A stretch of DNA of 64,000 bases from the NCBI RefSeq assembly GCF_018691265.1, contig NW_024881321.1, positions 15,751,387 through 15,815,386 on the forward strand, given 5' to 3'. Of the stretch, positions 1 through 13,652 are shown piece after piece; position 1 is the first letter of the stretch, and every line of letters begins with the position of its first letter. This stretch comes from Tyto alba (Eukaryota > Chordata > Aves > Strigiformes > Tytonidae). The notes below the pieces were generated by a model. That model ran no database searches, was not told the DNA's origin, and saw nothing but the letters and a program-made list of their open reading frames with translations. The position numbers and the translations under genes are program-made.

Positions 1-3000
1 TTGTTGCTATCATCTAAACCAAATACTGTTGTTGTTTAACTTTTAATTGCCAGGGATATTTTAATAGAATATTCAAAGAAGGAGAGTGAAAAATTAACCT
101 TGACTGCAAATACAGAACACATTTAATATGTTCATAAAATGTTTTGCAGTTCCATCAGATCTTCCATAAATTTAGTCATGTGGTAGATCATAATAACATG
201 ATTCGGTTGCCTACCATAAGCCCCATCTGAGATCGCTGGAGTGTTCTACACGAATTTTAGCTGCCATTCTGTAATGGTACTGTTTCTCTACAAGTACTGT
301 GTCATATCTGCCAGCCCCACATGGATTTTTAACAGAAGAAAAAAAATGCTGTGATTAATATAGTCTATTAGAGATTTTAAAGGAATAGAGGGGGAATAAA
401 TCCTTTTATAAAAATGTTGATATAGATATAGGTTGCTATTAAGCTTTTTAGTTCATTATTAACTATCTGATATCTAGCCTTCTCTTGAAAGACAATAAAG
501 GTTATAATATGCAATTTTTACTTTATTCATGTTTTAACAATTTATTCAATAATACATACTTGTCCAACATACCATAGTATTGCATTGATGACATGGTAGG
601 TGCAGATTGGAATTTGACAACACCTTCAAGATAGTAAAATGAAAATAATTTGAATTATATTAATTCAGCATAATATTATCTCTGGCATAGAAAGATATTA
701 CTTCTCCCTATTTAGAAAGAGTCATTAAGAAATCCCTCACTCATGGGAAGAGATTAATCTCACCTAAATTAAGCCATCTGAAATGTAAGTGTGTAGCCTA
801 AATTACTTTTCATGTCTCCCTTTTCAGTCAATGGAGAGCCATTCTTCTGACTTGTTTTAAAAGCAAACTTGTACTCTGGAAGATCCCATTTTTCTCTATG
901 GTTATTGAGAGATTCTAGATGATCAACTCACAGTAACTTTTAGACAGACAAAGAGAATGGCAGAGACATCATATTGAATGCCTATATTCTTCTAAGTAAG
1001 ACTCTGAAAAGAAATCCAGATCCCTAGATCTGTATCACTAACCTTAGGTCCTTCTATCACTCACCTTAGAGTGCTATGGAGTACAGAATGAAAGAATATT
1101 TTTGTTCAAGTGTGTACTTCTTCCACATACATCAGACTCCAGGGATAATATTTTGTAAGGGGAAGATTTGTGGAATAAGAAGGGTCTAAAGAAAGGAAAC
1201 TGTATAAAGAAAGGATTAGTGTGTTGTCTTCAAAGTACAAAGGGCTACAAGAGAAAGAGGAACCTGCCCTTCTTAGGAAATAGCACTAGGTCATACTGTT
1301 CTCTCACTGCAATAATGAAGAATACACTTAGAAGAAGAATAAAAGCTGCATATGTATATAGTCATATATAATCATATTTATGTACATATATATACACACA
1401 TATATACAATTACCTATATATAAATATATACTGTATATGTAATGTATCATAATTTTTCTTTACTTTGTGATACTATTTTAAATATATCAAGTGTTTAATG
1501 TCTTTTTTTTTTATTTTATAGTGAAATATAATTAATCATGAGATTGAGAGTAACAAAGACCATCTAAAATAAATACAAAGTTCAGAAATAAACATTCTTA
1601 TAGGAATAAAGTTCAGACAAAGTCATTGTTAGTAGGTAAGAAGTCCACACTGCATGGCTGTCAAATAAATGGTTTACTGTGAATATGTGTTGAATTTCTC
1701 TTGTATGTGTTGTCAGAGCACACTATTTTATTGTCATAGTTTTACATACAGAACTGAAAAACGGAGGATTTTTTGAACTGCTGAAAACATGGTTTAAAAA
1801 ATGAGATCTTGAGGCTAATGAGCTTGTAGTTTATGTGTTAGCATTAGAGATCCCAGTATTGTCTCTACAATGATGCATATTGTATATATAATATTTTCTA
1901 TAGTAAACCAGGGTGTAGACTGTTCTTAGAAGCTGGCCTGATCCTTCACCACTGTACGAAAAGAGACTATTTGATATAGCATGGAGAAAAAAAACGTTAC
2001 AGGAACCCCATTAGTTAAAGAAATGTGAAATTAGGTGAAGTTGATCACTATTCAGAAGAGAGAATGGACATTTTCTGTTAATTTTATAAAGGAAGATAGA
2101 GCTAACCCAAACAGAAGGTTAAATAAACAATCCCAAAGCGTTCTTCCTTTGGGAAAAGAAAATAAATTCTTGTGTTGCTGCATTAGAAATAAGAAAGTGG
2201 ATATTGTTATTAGAAATCTAAAGCAGTTTGCTCAAAGTTTTTATAGCCAGCCTTCACAGGGCTCTAAAACAATATTTAACTCCTATGAAAATAGACTTAT
2301 GTAATGAGATCACACAATGAGAAGTTGTCTTTTCTTAGAAAGAAGCAAAGAGAGTTATCACAGCTAAAAAAGAGAGACACTGGGCTACTTGCCAAGTAGG
2401 CTTGTAATAATAGGGATATAACTGGACCTAAAAATGAGCAAGGTGCTGATATGTACAAATGTACTTGACAAGATAGAGAATGGATATTTAGGAATTCTGC
2501 AAGAAAAATTGGTCTTAGTTAAACTGAGGATTTGCATATATGTTCTTTTATTCAAAACTTAAAACAACAGTATTATGTAAGTAAAAAAAAAAATCAGAAA
2601 TAGTCACTGTGGTCACTGCTGTTTGCTCTGGCTATGGACCCTCTATCAACAATTGGAGACAAAAGGAATAAGGATGAGTGAAAGTTCAACCATAAGATTG
2701 GTCTTCATGTTAACTTAAGCATTCAGAGGGATGTTTGAATAGATATTCAACAAGAAATCACAAAAACTTCTAAAACTACTTGTGTAGCGTTGTGGTCTAA
2801 AATAGAGAAATTCTACGGAAAGAGGTTTACTGGGTGGCTAAACCAGTTACAAGTAAAACAAATTAACTTGCATATTTCTTTATCTTCATTTCAATTTTTC
2901 CATTATCATTATCCCACAGTGTTAGAGACTAAGATTGATCCTGTTAATGTAGTAACTGTCCTTTAAAATGAGAGGTTTGGGATTATTATGCACCTTAGGT

Positions 3001-3284
3001 AAAAACATAAATTAGTGTATGAATGTTGAATAAGGTACAGATTGATATCTAATGAGAATAAGGAAGGAAATTCATTCTTAGACATGTAATGGATAAACAC
3101 AGTTGCAGCCCTTCCCCATGAGAAATATCTCTACCTCACCCAGGTTATGCTTAGATCCCTAGAAAAATATGGGAAATTCCTATACTAATTCTTCTCTCTG
3201 ATAGACCCATTGTTAAAAATTAGTCTCCCTTTTAACGTATCAAATATGTTTTAAGTTTTCCTCCTCTTTTTTGGAAATTTATTC
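1..3284. other. AT-rich unique sequence, no gene recognised
   Basis: No recognisable gene or known repeat is visible here. The open frames (67 aa at 1168-1371 and 89 aa at 2035-2304, both +) are short, have no recognisable motif and sit in AT-rich sequence, so I treat them as chance. The only structured part is an AT-rich tract near 1.37 kb, listed separately. Confidence 0.6.
1349..1445. repeat. AT-rich / alternating TA low-complexity tract
   Basis: Alternating TA and short CA steps dominate this stretch (runs of tatata, cacaca and atatata). It is imperfect, so it is probably an old decayed microsatellite. Confidence 0.7.
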
Positions 3285-3924
3285 CTCAGTCACTAGATGG
3301 GCAAGGTGTGAGTTGACAAGAATAATAAGAAAGGTTTGTACAACTATGTCAGCCAGAAAAGGAAGGCCAAAGAAAGCATACACCCTGATGAGCAAAACTG
3401 GTAAACAGGCAACAACGGACAAGGAGAAGGCTGAGGTTCTCCACAACTTTTTTGCCTCAATCTTTACTGAAAACCTCTCTTCCCACATCCTTCAAGTGGA
3501 CAAGTGTATCCCTCAAGACAGGGACTGAGGGATTAAAGTCTCTCCTACTGTAAGAGAAGATCAGGCTCATGACCACCTGAGGAACCTGAATACGCATAGA
3601 TCTATGGGACCTGACAAGATGCATCCCAGAGTCCTGAGGGAATTGGCTGATGTAGTTATCAAGTCACTGCCCATGATATTTTAAAATTCACGTCAGTCAG
3701 ATGAAGTCCCCAGTGACTGGAAAAAGGGAAACATTGCACCCATTTTTAAAAATTATATAAAGGAGGACCCTGGGAACTACCAACCTGGCAGCCTCACATC
3801 TGTGCCTGGGAAGATCATGGAACAGATCCTTCTAGAAGCTATGCTAAATCAGACAGAGGACAAAGAGATGATTTAAGACAGGGAGCATGGCTTCAAAAAG
3901 GGCAAGTCCTGCCTGACCAACCTA

Positions 3925-4161
3925 GTGGTCTTCTATAACGGATTGACTACATCAGTGGACAAAGGAAGAGCTACAGATGTCATCTATCTGGATTTCTGTA
4001 AGGCTTTTGACAGGGTCCCCCACAACATTCTTCTCCTTAAATTGGAGAGATATGGATTTGATGAGTGGACTGTTCAGTGGATGAGGAGTTGGTGGGATTT
4101 GTCACATCAGGAGGGTAGTGGTCAAAGCCTCAATGTCCAGATGGAGATCAGTGACAAGTAG
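3925..4161 (+). pseudogene. CR1 ORF2 fragment with reverse transcriptase LDF..AFD block
   Basis: This 78-codon open stretch lies inside the CR1 copy. It contains [14 protein letters not shown], the conserved reverse transcriptase block with the first catalytic Asp in LDF. The frame ends at a TAG at 4159. The same frame resumes afterwards and carries the FADD box at 4246-4257. It then meets TGA at 4294 and again at 4498. This is a remnant of an ORF2 protein and not an active enzyme. Confidence 0.85.
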
Positions 4162-4504
4162 TGTCTCAGGGCCCATTCTGGGACCAGAAATGTTTAATAT
4201 CTTCATCAATGACATATCAATGGGATCAAATGCACCCTCAGCAGCTTTGCAGATGACACCAAGCTGAGGGGTGTGGTTGACATGCCTGAGGGATGAGGTG
4301 CCATCCAGAAGGACCTGCACAAGCTTGAGAAGTGGGCCCATGTGACCCTGATGAGGATCAACAAGGCCAAGTGCAAGGTCCTGCACCTGGGTGACAACAA
4401 ACCCCAGTATCAATACAGGTTGTGGTGTGATGGAATTGAGAGCAGCTCTGTCAAGAAGGACTTGGGGATCCTGGTGGATGAAAAGCTGGACATGAGCTGA
4501 AAAT

Positions 4505-4912
4505 GTGTGCTCACATCCCAGAAATCCAACTGTATCCTGGGCTGCATCAAAAAGAGAGTGGCCAGCAGGTCGAGGTGATTATGCCCCTCTACTCTGCTCT
4601 GTGAGACCCCACCTAGAGTATTGTGTTCAGCTCTGGAGTCCTCAGTATGGGAAAGACGTGGACCTGCTGGACCGAGTCCAGAGGAGGGCCATGAAGATGA
4701 TCAGCGGGCTGGAACACCAATCCTTTGAGGACGGGCTGAGAGAGTTGGGGTTGTTTAGCCTGGAGAAGAAAAGGCTCCAGGGAAACCTTATTGCAGCTTT
4801 TCAGTACTTAAAGGGGGCTTATGAGAAAGATGAGAATCAACATTTTAGTAGGACCTGTTGCAATAGGACAAGGGGTAATGGTTTTAAACTGAAAGAAGTA
4901 GATTTAGACTAG
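4505..4912 (+). pseudogene. CR1 ORF2 C-terminal fragment
   Basis: This is the longest open frame of this CR1 copy (135 codons). From about residue 30 it covers the C-terminal part of ORF2: the motifs RPHLEYCVQLWSPQ, RVQRRAMKMI and RELGLFSLEKKRLQGN are characteristic of CR1 proteins downstream of the reverse transcriptase. The first 25 or so codons are not in the ancestral frame. It has no function of its own. It is useful mainly as a subfamily marker and for alignment with the copy at 26.6 kb. Confidence 0.85.
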
Positions 4913-5952
4913 GTATAAGGAATGCATTTTTAAAAATGAGGGTGGTGAAACACTGAAGGGTGCTGCCCAGAGACGTAGTAGATGACCCATCCCTGGAAAC
5001 ATTCAAGGTCAGAATGGACAGGGCTCTGAGTAACCTGATCTAGTTGAAGACGTCCCTGTTCACAGCAAGGGGGTTGGACTAGATGACCTTTAAAGTTCCC
5101 TTCCAACCCAAACTATTCTGTGATTCTATGATTCTACATCATGGTATAACCCAAACATTAGACAATCTTGAAAATATTTCATTTTTACAATATCTTGAAG
5201 TTATAAACCGCATACTCAATAGTATGAAAAAAATCAGTAGGTCACTAATACCACTTTGAGTGTTCGTTTCTAAAATGTACATACAAGTGTAAACCATTTA
5301 CATAAATAAACAGATGTACAAGAGTACTAACAAATGAAGGCTTTGAAAACTTAGTTGGAAAAATAGAACTAGAAAAAGAAAGAAGAGAGGAAGAAGGCTT
5401 TTTTTCCTTTCTGATCTCTCCTCTATGTATTTTATGTGAATCAAGTTTATGAAATACTATACAGATAGTTTTAGTTAGACCCATATATATTCTACAAAAA
5501 TCGTGGGATAAAGCTCATTCCATATTTAGCCTCCTTTGTTGAAATAGAGAGATCCAAATTCTTTTGATGGTATTACATAGAATGATAGCCTAGTTAGTTG
5601 ATGGCAGTGTCCACTTAGACCTCTTGCTTTTTCAGCTAAGTGCTGCTCTTAAAGAAGCTGACTTTGTGAGGAGCGAAGAATGGGTTTTCTTCTAACTATT
5701 AGGTACTAAATGCTTAAATGGGTGAGCAATTATCCACAGGCTCCCCTCTTTCAGAAACCTGGCATGCTAACACATTCTTTGTAATAGATCAATTCCACAG
5801 AACCAGATTGTTACTGAAAATTCAGACTGTTATCTAAAACATGCCTTCACACTCAGAAACAAAGCTTGACAAGAGACTAGGAATGAGATTTCATATAGAT
5901 TCTCTCAGTATTAATAAATAAATGCAGAATACACCACTAGGTGATTTCCCTC

Positions 5953-5974
5953 TTTTTTTTTTTTTTTTTTTTTT
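5953..5974. repeat. Poly(T) tract
   Basis: Uninterrupted run of T. No retroposed body with target duplication is evident on either side. Confidence 0.9.
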
Positions 5975-8900
5975 ATAATGCAGTCCATTAAATGTAGGTA
6001 CATATGTTGCTGTTGAGCTTCCTCTTTATAATTTATCCTTATAACCTCAGAATGTCTGGATTGTTTCTAGTTACAAATGAAACACCTGTTGGGTTGTATA
6101 CAATAAAGGCACAATGAAGTGCATGCTTTTTTCTGTAAGTTAGATGCAACAGAGTGTTGGATATTTGTTAATGTCTACTGTCTGACACACAACTTTGGTG
6201 TTCACCTTTTGACAAAACAAGTTCTTTTTGTAAAATGAACGTAGTCACAACATCTTCTTTTCAAAGCATCAGCTTTGTTTCAAGAGCCATGGAGTTACCG
6301 GCCTGTCGTGTCTGCATGTCAAGTCTAGGAGTTGTAACCCTGAGATAGCAGCATATTCTGTACACTCCTACACAGGTAATACATACTATTATTTGAGATT
6401 CAGTGCTGCAAGCAAGCAGCAAGACACAATAAGTAGTGAAAAACACAAGACCTTATTCCATGTATATAGTTAAAGACAAATTATCTGTAGATGGATAGTA
6501 AAACTAAAACCATGTTCTGCAGAACTGGTGCAGTGCAGCTCAAATAGAGAAGGAAAAGGAACTAAAACTGTCTGCCTGGGGTAAACATTCTCATTTGATA
6601 GTTTAGTAGAGGACTGAAGCACCTATACTGAGAGAATGCAACAGTATATAGTCAATAATGATATTACTGATGAGAAGAAAGTAACACTTTTATTGAGTGC
6701 AGTAGTGGTTGAACCTATATATTGTTGCATATTTTCTGTTGCTTCACAAAACCACAATGCTAAACAAATGTTGACATTGCAAAAATTCTAGAAATTTACC
6801 TTACTTCAGAAGTTGCTAGTGATTGTAGAGTGCGTACAGACTGGTTAAAGAAAACAAAACCAAAAAAACCCAAACATTAATAAGTGTCTGAAATAAAGAA
6901 ATGCATTGCTAGGGCATAGGTGATTTTAATGAAGAGTTAAGGGACAATTCTTAATTATGAAGGGACTTATAGTATGTAGTATGCAAGATTAAGAAAACAC
7001 AAATCAGCTATTGATTGTTGTTGTTTTCACCATAAAATGTATATTAGTTATTACTATTTTAATTTGGTACTGAAGATGGCAAAGGGTCACAACAGCATCA
7101 GAAAATCGGTTTATCAACACCAGGAGAAGAGCAGGAAGGATGGTGTAGGGAACACCTACAGATTGTATATTTTTATTATGAAACAGTCTCACAGTGCCAA
7201 TTATTGCTGGTTCAAGGACAAACACTGTGCAAAGAAACTGGGACATACACAGAAAAGATGTACAGGTCAGTGCAAAAAGCACCCCATGGGGACAATACCT
7301 GTGAATTCCAGAATCATCAGCTTACAGACGAAGCACAGAGTCCACAGAGAATATCTTAACATCTCCACAGCTGTTTAATTTAGAAGTTATTATCTAAGTT
7401 CCTTTGCAAGTGAAAGCAATGTAATATAAATTTGAGCTTGATCCAGAGTCCGCTGCTTCTGTAATCTCATGGCAGGTTTGTCAGAGGCTACTTAAGAAGG
7501 TGAAATTGCAGAAAACTTCAGTGTTTCTAAAACATGTACTAGGAAAATCCTCACTCCCCTGAGTGTTGTAATGGTGAAGGTAACATATAACTGTAAACAA
7601 CATATGTTAAATCCTTACGTTGTGAAAGGAGGAGGTCATGCATTATTTGGTAGAGGATGGCTGAGAAAGATTCAGTTGGATTGGCAAAAGTGTTTGAAGG
7701 CTTGAAAATACTTATGGACTCCAGCCCAAAACAAAAATAACGGTTCTGAGTGTTTGTACAATTAAAACTGTCTTTAGAATGGTATCAGATCCGTAAGCAT
7801 AACTAAGAGCCATCAGTATAATATAGCTGTGAAAAAAAAAGTCAAAGAGGATAGATAGGGTGTACTAAGTAAAGTACCAGCAGCAATAGAAAAGTATTAA
7901 TGTCATCGTTCAAGACAATCTTGAGGTCTCCCCATGTTATAAAGTGTATATGGATTTACGTTTTGGGGGTTTTTTTCTGATTAAAAAAAATGTTACAGTT
8001 GTTCCTGTGAATGAATCCATCTATCCTTTCTAAATGACACACACTTTAGTAATCAGAATGGATGTGTATTGTAAGCATAATATACATTACTGTTGTCAAA
8101 ACTGTTGTTGAACTGGTGCTCAGAAAATGTCTTTTTCATCTTTTTGATTTTGTATTTCTATTTTGTAAAACAAAATGTTGTTATCCAAGTTTCCATCAAT
8201 TATTTCCAGGACTTTTTATGGGCTAATTAAACCATCACAAGTTTGCCATGACAGACGAATTTATATAAACTAAGAAATTTTCACTCCTCAGAAACAAGTT
8301 ACTGCCTTTTTGCCTGAAGTGTAGTAACTGATCAAATGGATAATGTTAGCCTGTTTAAGCACAAAGCCAAGCACAGTAGCTTAGATCACCACCAGAGCTA
8401 AGACCATAGTACGTAGTATCATTTTATCAGTCACTAATGATAGTTTAATGAATCTCATTTCTCTGTTTCTTCCCTAAACTACTCTAGTACATGAAAGTAT
8501 GAAGGCTTTGCTGATATAATCACATCAGGAAGAGTGAGGTGGTGTTTTGTTACATTGGTAATGACGTGATTTTGGAATAGTTGTTTTTAGGAACTTTTAT
8601 AGCAGAGTTCACCAATCTCATTTAGTTCACATTTGCACTATTTAACATCAATCTTAAATTTCATTTCCCTATTCAGTCATGAAGGCTTGCATTTGAAGGG
8701 CTAACATACTCCCTCTTCCTTAGAAATCATTATCCATAAAGAAACTACATTTCCCATGAGACTTTATGATCTTCCGAAGTAGTGGAAATTCTTCAAATTC
8801 ACAGTTCCTGTGACTGATGGGACAAAATGTGCTCCAGAGAGGAGGAATAAACCAACTAAGTCTGCAGTGTATTCTATATCATGATAGAAATGCTGACAGT

Positions 8901-11900
8901 AATGGATTTGTAATTTTTCTGTGACTTTTTACATTAAAGTGATAAGATTATTTAATGTGTAAGAATTAGATTAATTCAATGGATATACTGAAGGCCTCCC
9001 CAAGACTGCCTGTTTTCTATTACTCTAGCCATTTAGGACCTTACTAAAGCAATAGCATGTATAAATAAATAAGATTTGCATAATTCTAACCTATGAATAA
9101 ATATCACTAGTACTGATACAGCTGTCATCCTGTGACTTTTCTTATCATCAAGAGAACAAAGTGTCTTTGTCCTTGTTTCATAGTCAGAAAGTTAAACCAT
9201 AGTGCTGATGAGGTCTTGGACTAGATCGAGATTCATTCTTCTACCTCTCACTGTTGAGACTGGATAGATTTTGGAGTAGGCCATGGATACCATCTGGTCA
9301 ATACCTTATCATTTATTCTTTGTAGAAGCTGGTTAAAACTACCAAATAGACAAACAACAATAAACAGTAAAACACACCTAGGTCTCACCTAACATAGATT
9401 TCAGATACAACCAGTGTGTACATATGATCATGGGATACAAGAAACACTATCAGGTTCCTTTAGCCTAGATATACCCACAAAAACATAATGAGAGATAGGC
9501 AGAAGGCTGTTTCCTGGGAAACAAACTGCTTGTCTGAATCACACCACCATCTTTCAAGCCTGTCTTCTAAACACATGTTTTGCAAATGGCTATTACATTC
9601 TTATTGGTGTAGACTTTGAATACATTGCAAAGACTAATTCATCTCTTGTTTGAAGAGGTACAGTATGTGTATACAAAGGGAGATAGATGCAATTTCTTAA
9701 TCACAGCATGAAGTGCTGTGAAAGTTCCAAAGCTAAGGTGACAGTCTTTGGGAGTTAATTTTTCTACTAAATAAAATCTGCAGTACTTACTTTTAATTAT
9801 ATGATAAATAGTTTAGCATTTGTAGTGTAACTGTCATATGGTTCTAACAGTAATAGCTGCAGAATATCTTACTTTTTTAACCAAGATAAGCAAGCATGTA
9901 ATTTTCTTGTAATTATACAGTATTTACTGTGCAATTACATAGTAAATAGGTTGTGAATAAAAAATAATCGTATGTGTTTGCAATCTCTCCAATCCAAATA
10001 TGGGACATAAAATAGTGACAGAACTCAAAGCGTCTCAAGGATTATCAGATGTCAGCTGCCTTGTTGGAACTGCAGTAAGAGTGGGAAGTAATTGAGCTCT
10101 CAATATGAAGTCATTAGATATTAGAGATATTATAATTGTAATTAATAGAGATGTAAACAAAAAAACCCTCCAAATGTTTTTGATATAATGGCATCCTGGA
10201 CAATTTGTGTATTAGTATTTTCAAGATACAGTTTTACAGTTAAATCACATGTGAATTTAGGATAATTGCCTCTCAAGTTTTCAAGGTAAGGGGTTACCAT
10301 TTTAAAAATTCATGGTTAAAAATTTACATGTTCCTGCCTTGATCAAAGTGTTCTGTATGGCTTTTTAAATAAACAAACGAAACCCTAACAAAAGAAATAA
10401 ACCAAACAAAACAGCAATCTAAGTGCATGGTTATCTTTAAACACAAAGTGATACAATTAAGTCGGAATGCCAACATGATTAAAGATAAGCTCAAAGCTGC
10501 TTTCTCAGTTAGGATTTGGATGGAACAAAACACTCCTTAAATCTTCCTCTGCTTAGTTTAGAATTTCTTCTGAAAGAGAGATTGTCTAATTTGTGTCAAG
10601 CAAATGTGGTAACTAACCTGGTGAAACTGCCTTGCTGGACATACAGTAGGCTCTTGAACTTGCTTCTAACTTAGACCCCGGTCATCCTTAATTTCCTTGA
10701 GTCCTAACAAAATCCAGACAGTTTTACTTGCTGGGCTGTTTATAAGCACTCTCAAAATACCTGGAATTTATTTCAGCTAATTTGAGTTATTTAACACATA
10801 GTCTACTAAGGCTAAAGTAATCATCTTGGTTTCTCTTTCCAGTCAGTGGAAAGAAATAAGAAATTCAGAAGCATGTTTCAATTCACAAATTTTGCAAACC
10901 CATTTAAAAATTAGATGTATCATCCTTTGTATGTTTTTTCCCCATTTATTATGTATGAGTGACTTGATTAGACTTCAAAAACTAGCAAAGACCTTACAGA
11001 TACTGAACTTAATGTGAAATTAATCCCTACTTTTCTGTCTAACACACTTGTCCAAGAGCTGAAGTGCTGCAGCCCAACTTCGTCAGCCAATACCACTCCT
11101 TTAGAGATGCATACAGCAAGACAAATTCATAAACCTTCTAGATGTTTCTCCAAATGGTCTCTTCACTATATCAGGGCACTTGTGTAGTTCAAGTCACTAT
11201 ATTGTGCTGTCCAGGATTCTTCTCTATAATTCAAGGCATTTCTTCTAAAATACGGAATTTCTCTTCCATGTATCTTAAATTCCTTAAAGTCATCTCAACT
11301 ACATAGTTCTGGTCATTCCTTTTGACCTGGGTTTATTTCCCTTTCAAAGACAGTCACGTCCCCTGAAAAATTTTCAGTTCCCTCCCTCCCACCCACTTTT
11401 TCTTGTTTATGTTCAGGTGGAATAGGGACCATCCTTGTGCCTGATCCAAAGCCCATTGAAGTCAATGCAGTTGTTTCTATTGATTTTTAAGGTACTTTTA
11501 ACACTTAAAAATTATTTTATTTATAATAAATCCCATTGAAATCAAAGGTATGTCTTGTTGAATAAGATACTATGAATGGGAGTAGCAGAATCTGTCCTAC
11601 AGTAAAATTTCTCCAATAAATCTTTGAGGTTTTTCACTAGCACTTTTAAAATAAAGTATTGAACATAATGTATTATAATGTAAATTATATCAAACACTGT
11701 GTCATTAACATTTAGCAATCTTGTTTATTCAAGTCAATCTATCTATATATACAAATCTGATATTTGCCTTTTTAAAAATTTAACATGTGTAAGTGCCCAT
11801 AAATCAGTTATGACAATCATTGTTAAAACAATCAATAGTAAGGAATATGCATTAATTCAAATAATATTGATAGCCACATGAAACAGCATCAGTCTTCTGT

Positions 11901-13612
11901 GAAATAAGAAAAATGAGACATCTTCTTAAAATCAATATTTTCTTTTTTATGTCATTCATTTTAAGAGTATCAATAATAGATTACTTTGTACCTTATGTGT
12001 CAGTGGCCCTACTTCTAAATGTAGAGATATCTTGAAGAAATATTGAAGTGAGGCAAAAGAAAAAAAGTCATCAAAGCAATGACCTGCTAAAAAGCTTGAA
12101 TTCATCCATAGTATTGTGGATATTCATCTAAACTAAAATATGTATGGGCAGCATTACTTGTTGGATATATTATTTATAACTCAGACCTCAATAACAGATG
12201 CCTGTACACTACATTTGTCTTGAAGTTAAAGAGTAAGAGGAATAGCAAGAGAAGTCAGTATTGCCTTTATCTATCCTCAGACTTAAGAACCAGGAATTTA
12301 GGCAGGTGTGCAGACCAAAGTGGAAATACAAGATGTGGAATTACAACATCCATTCATCACAAAAGAAACATTTTAATTGGTTATATGTGGAAAATATCTA
12401 CTTGACAGTCAGTTTCTCACTTTTCACATAAGTGCTTTGCTGCTTCAATGCCTAATCTTGTTTAGTATAGGGAAAGTAATTTGACATGAAAGTACCTAGA
12501 TGGCTGCTGAAAATTAATTGCCAATTAAAAAAGAAAAATGTTTGTGCTACTCTATAAACAAGCCAACATATAAACCTTTCAGTCTTGTTGCTTTATTTAT
12601 GTCTTTGTAGATCTGGTTTCAAGCTATTTGCATACAATTTACAAATTCATATTATAATTCTCCAGTATATTTATGATTTTATAGTTGTATATATTTTACC
12701 TCTATGAAAAATATTTATTTCTTTATGCTTCTGTTGCTTATTATTTAACAAAAACATTTCATTATATTTGATAGTTTATGTCTCTTCCTTAGAATGAGGC
12801 ATTTTTATTTGTAGGGCTCAAAGAGAGAGGTTTATTTTCCCCCCACATTTAAAAAAAAATAGCCAAGCCTCAAAACGATGAACTCCAGTCTCTAACTTTC
12901 CATAGCTTCCTCAGTCTGCTTTCAAGTGAGGATGAATACCCCAATGATTCAAAGTATAAAGGTTAATCTGAGTGGAAAATGAAGGCTTTAACAGGATTGT
13001 AAAGCTTAAGGACTCCTTTCAGCACTAAAGAGACTTTTGAAAGTGGCTGAGCCATAGAAGTTTCATGAGCACCGTGGAATGGCCCCCTTAGATCCAAAAT
13101 ACAATTCAAATGGCACAGCTGGCTGAATCCATCAGTAGAAATGGATATTGACTTCCATTTTCTTCCTTCTTCTTCTCCCAGAATTAACTTTCTACACATG
13201 TCAAATAGATAGTTTGAATTAATGTTATGTCCATGTAAACGTTAACAATTATGTGTAGGAGAGTATACTGAATATTGCAAACTTGAGGTAGAAATAGAAA
13301 ATTAATAGAATTTCAAATATTGTATGATTTTTAAACAGTAGCATAAGCATATATTTTTTAAAATTTAAAAGGTTTATTTGCTTGTTTGTTTGGTTTTTTT
13401 TAATTGAAATGTGTTCCCAGGGGGTGAAATTCAGTCACTTTACCTTCCATTAATAAAGAACTGGGAATATCTATGGTTGTTCAAAACTATTACTCCTTGT
13501 ATTAAACTTTTTATTTAGTCTTCAAATCCACATGAGTGAGACAAGCCAGGGCTCATTTGCTAAAGCCGATACAAAAAAACAGATTTTAATGGAGGGGAAA
13601 AAAAATTGAACA

Positions 13613-13652
13613 AAACAAACAAACAAAACAACCCCAACAACAAACACACAAA
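13613..13652. repeat. A/C-rich low-complexity tract
   Basis: Imperfect AAAC/AAC repeats (caaacaaac, caacaacaaac). Confidence 0.75.

Larger units (their letters stand above)
3285..5137 (+). mobile_element. CR1 non-LTR retrotransposon, 5'-truncated, decayed ORF2 and complete 3' end
   Basis: This is a CR1 LINE in + orientation. Pieces of the ORF2 reverse transcriptase are readable in order: an N-terminal block with EKAEVL.NFFAS (about 3420-3465), the [13 protein letters not shown] block (about 3985-4026) and the FADD catalytic box (4246-4257). The C-terminal QRRAMKMI region follows (about 4680-4700). The element ends in the typical CR1 tail: GGGTTGGACTAGATGACC, then TTCCAACCCAAACTATTC, then two ATTCTRTG-type repeats ending near 5137. 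The endonuclease domain and ORF1 are absent, so it is 5'-truncated, as most CR1 copies are. The frame is broken by stops at 4159-4161, 4294-4296 and 4498-4500 and by frameshifts, so it cannot make a protein. The 5' edge is approximate. It resembles the outer CR1 at 26.6 kb closely enough to be of the same subfamily. Confidence 0.95.

Noticed and set aside
4102..4413. 103-aa and 64-aa minus-strand open frames, repeated almost identically at 26657-26892
   Set aside because: They are antisense shadows of the same CR1 reverse transcriptase segment. Their similarity reflects the CR1 copies and not a conserved gene.
7037..7378. 113-aa plus-strand frame rich in Lys, His and Cys
   Set aside because: No recognisable zinc-finger spacing or other domain, overlaps a 92-aa minus frame, and no splice or promoter context.
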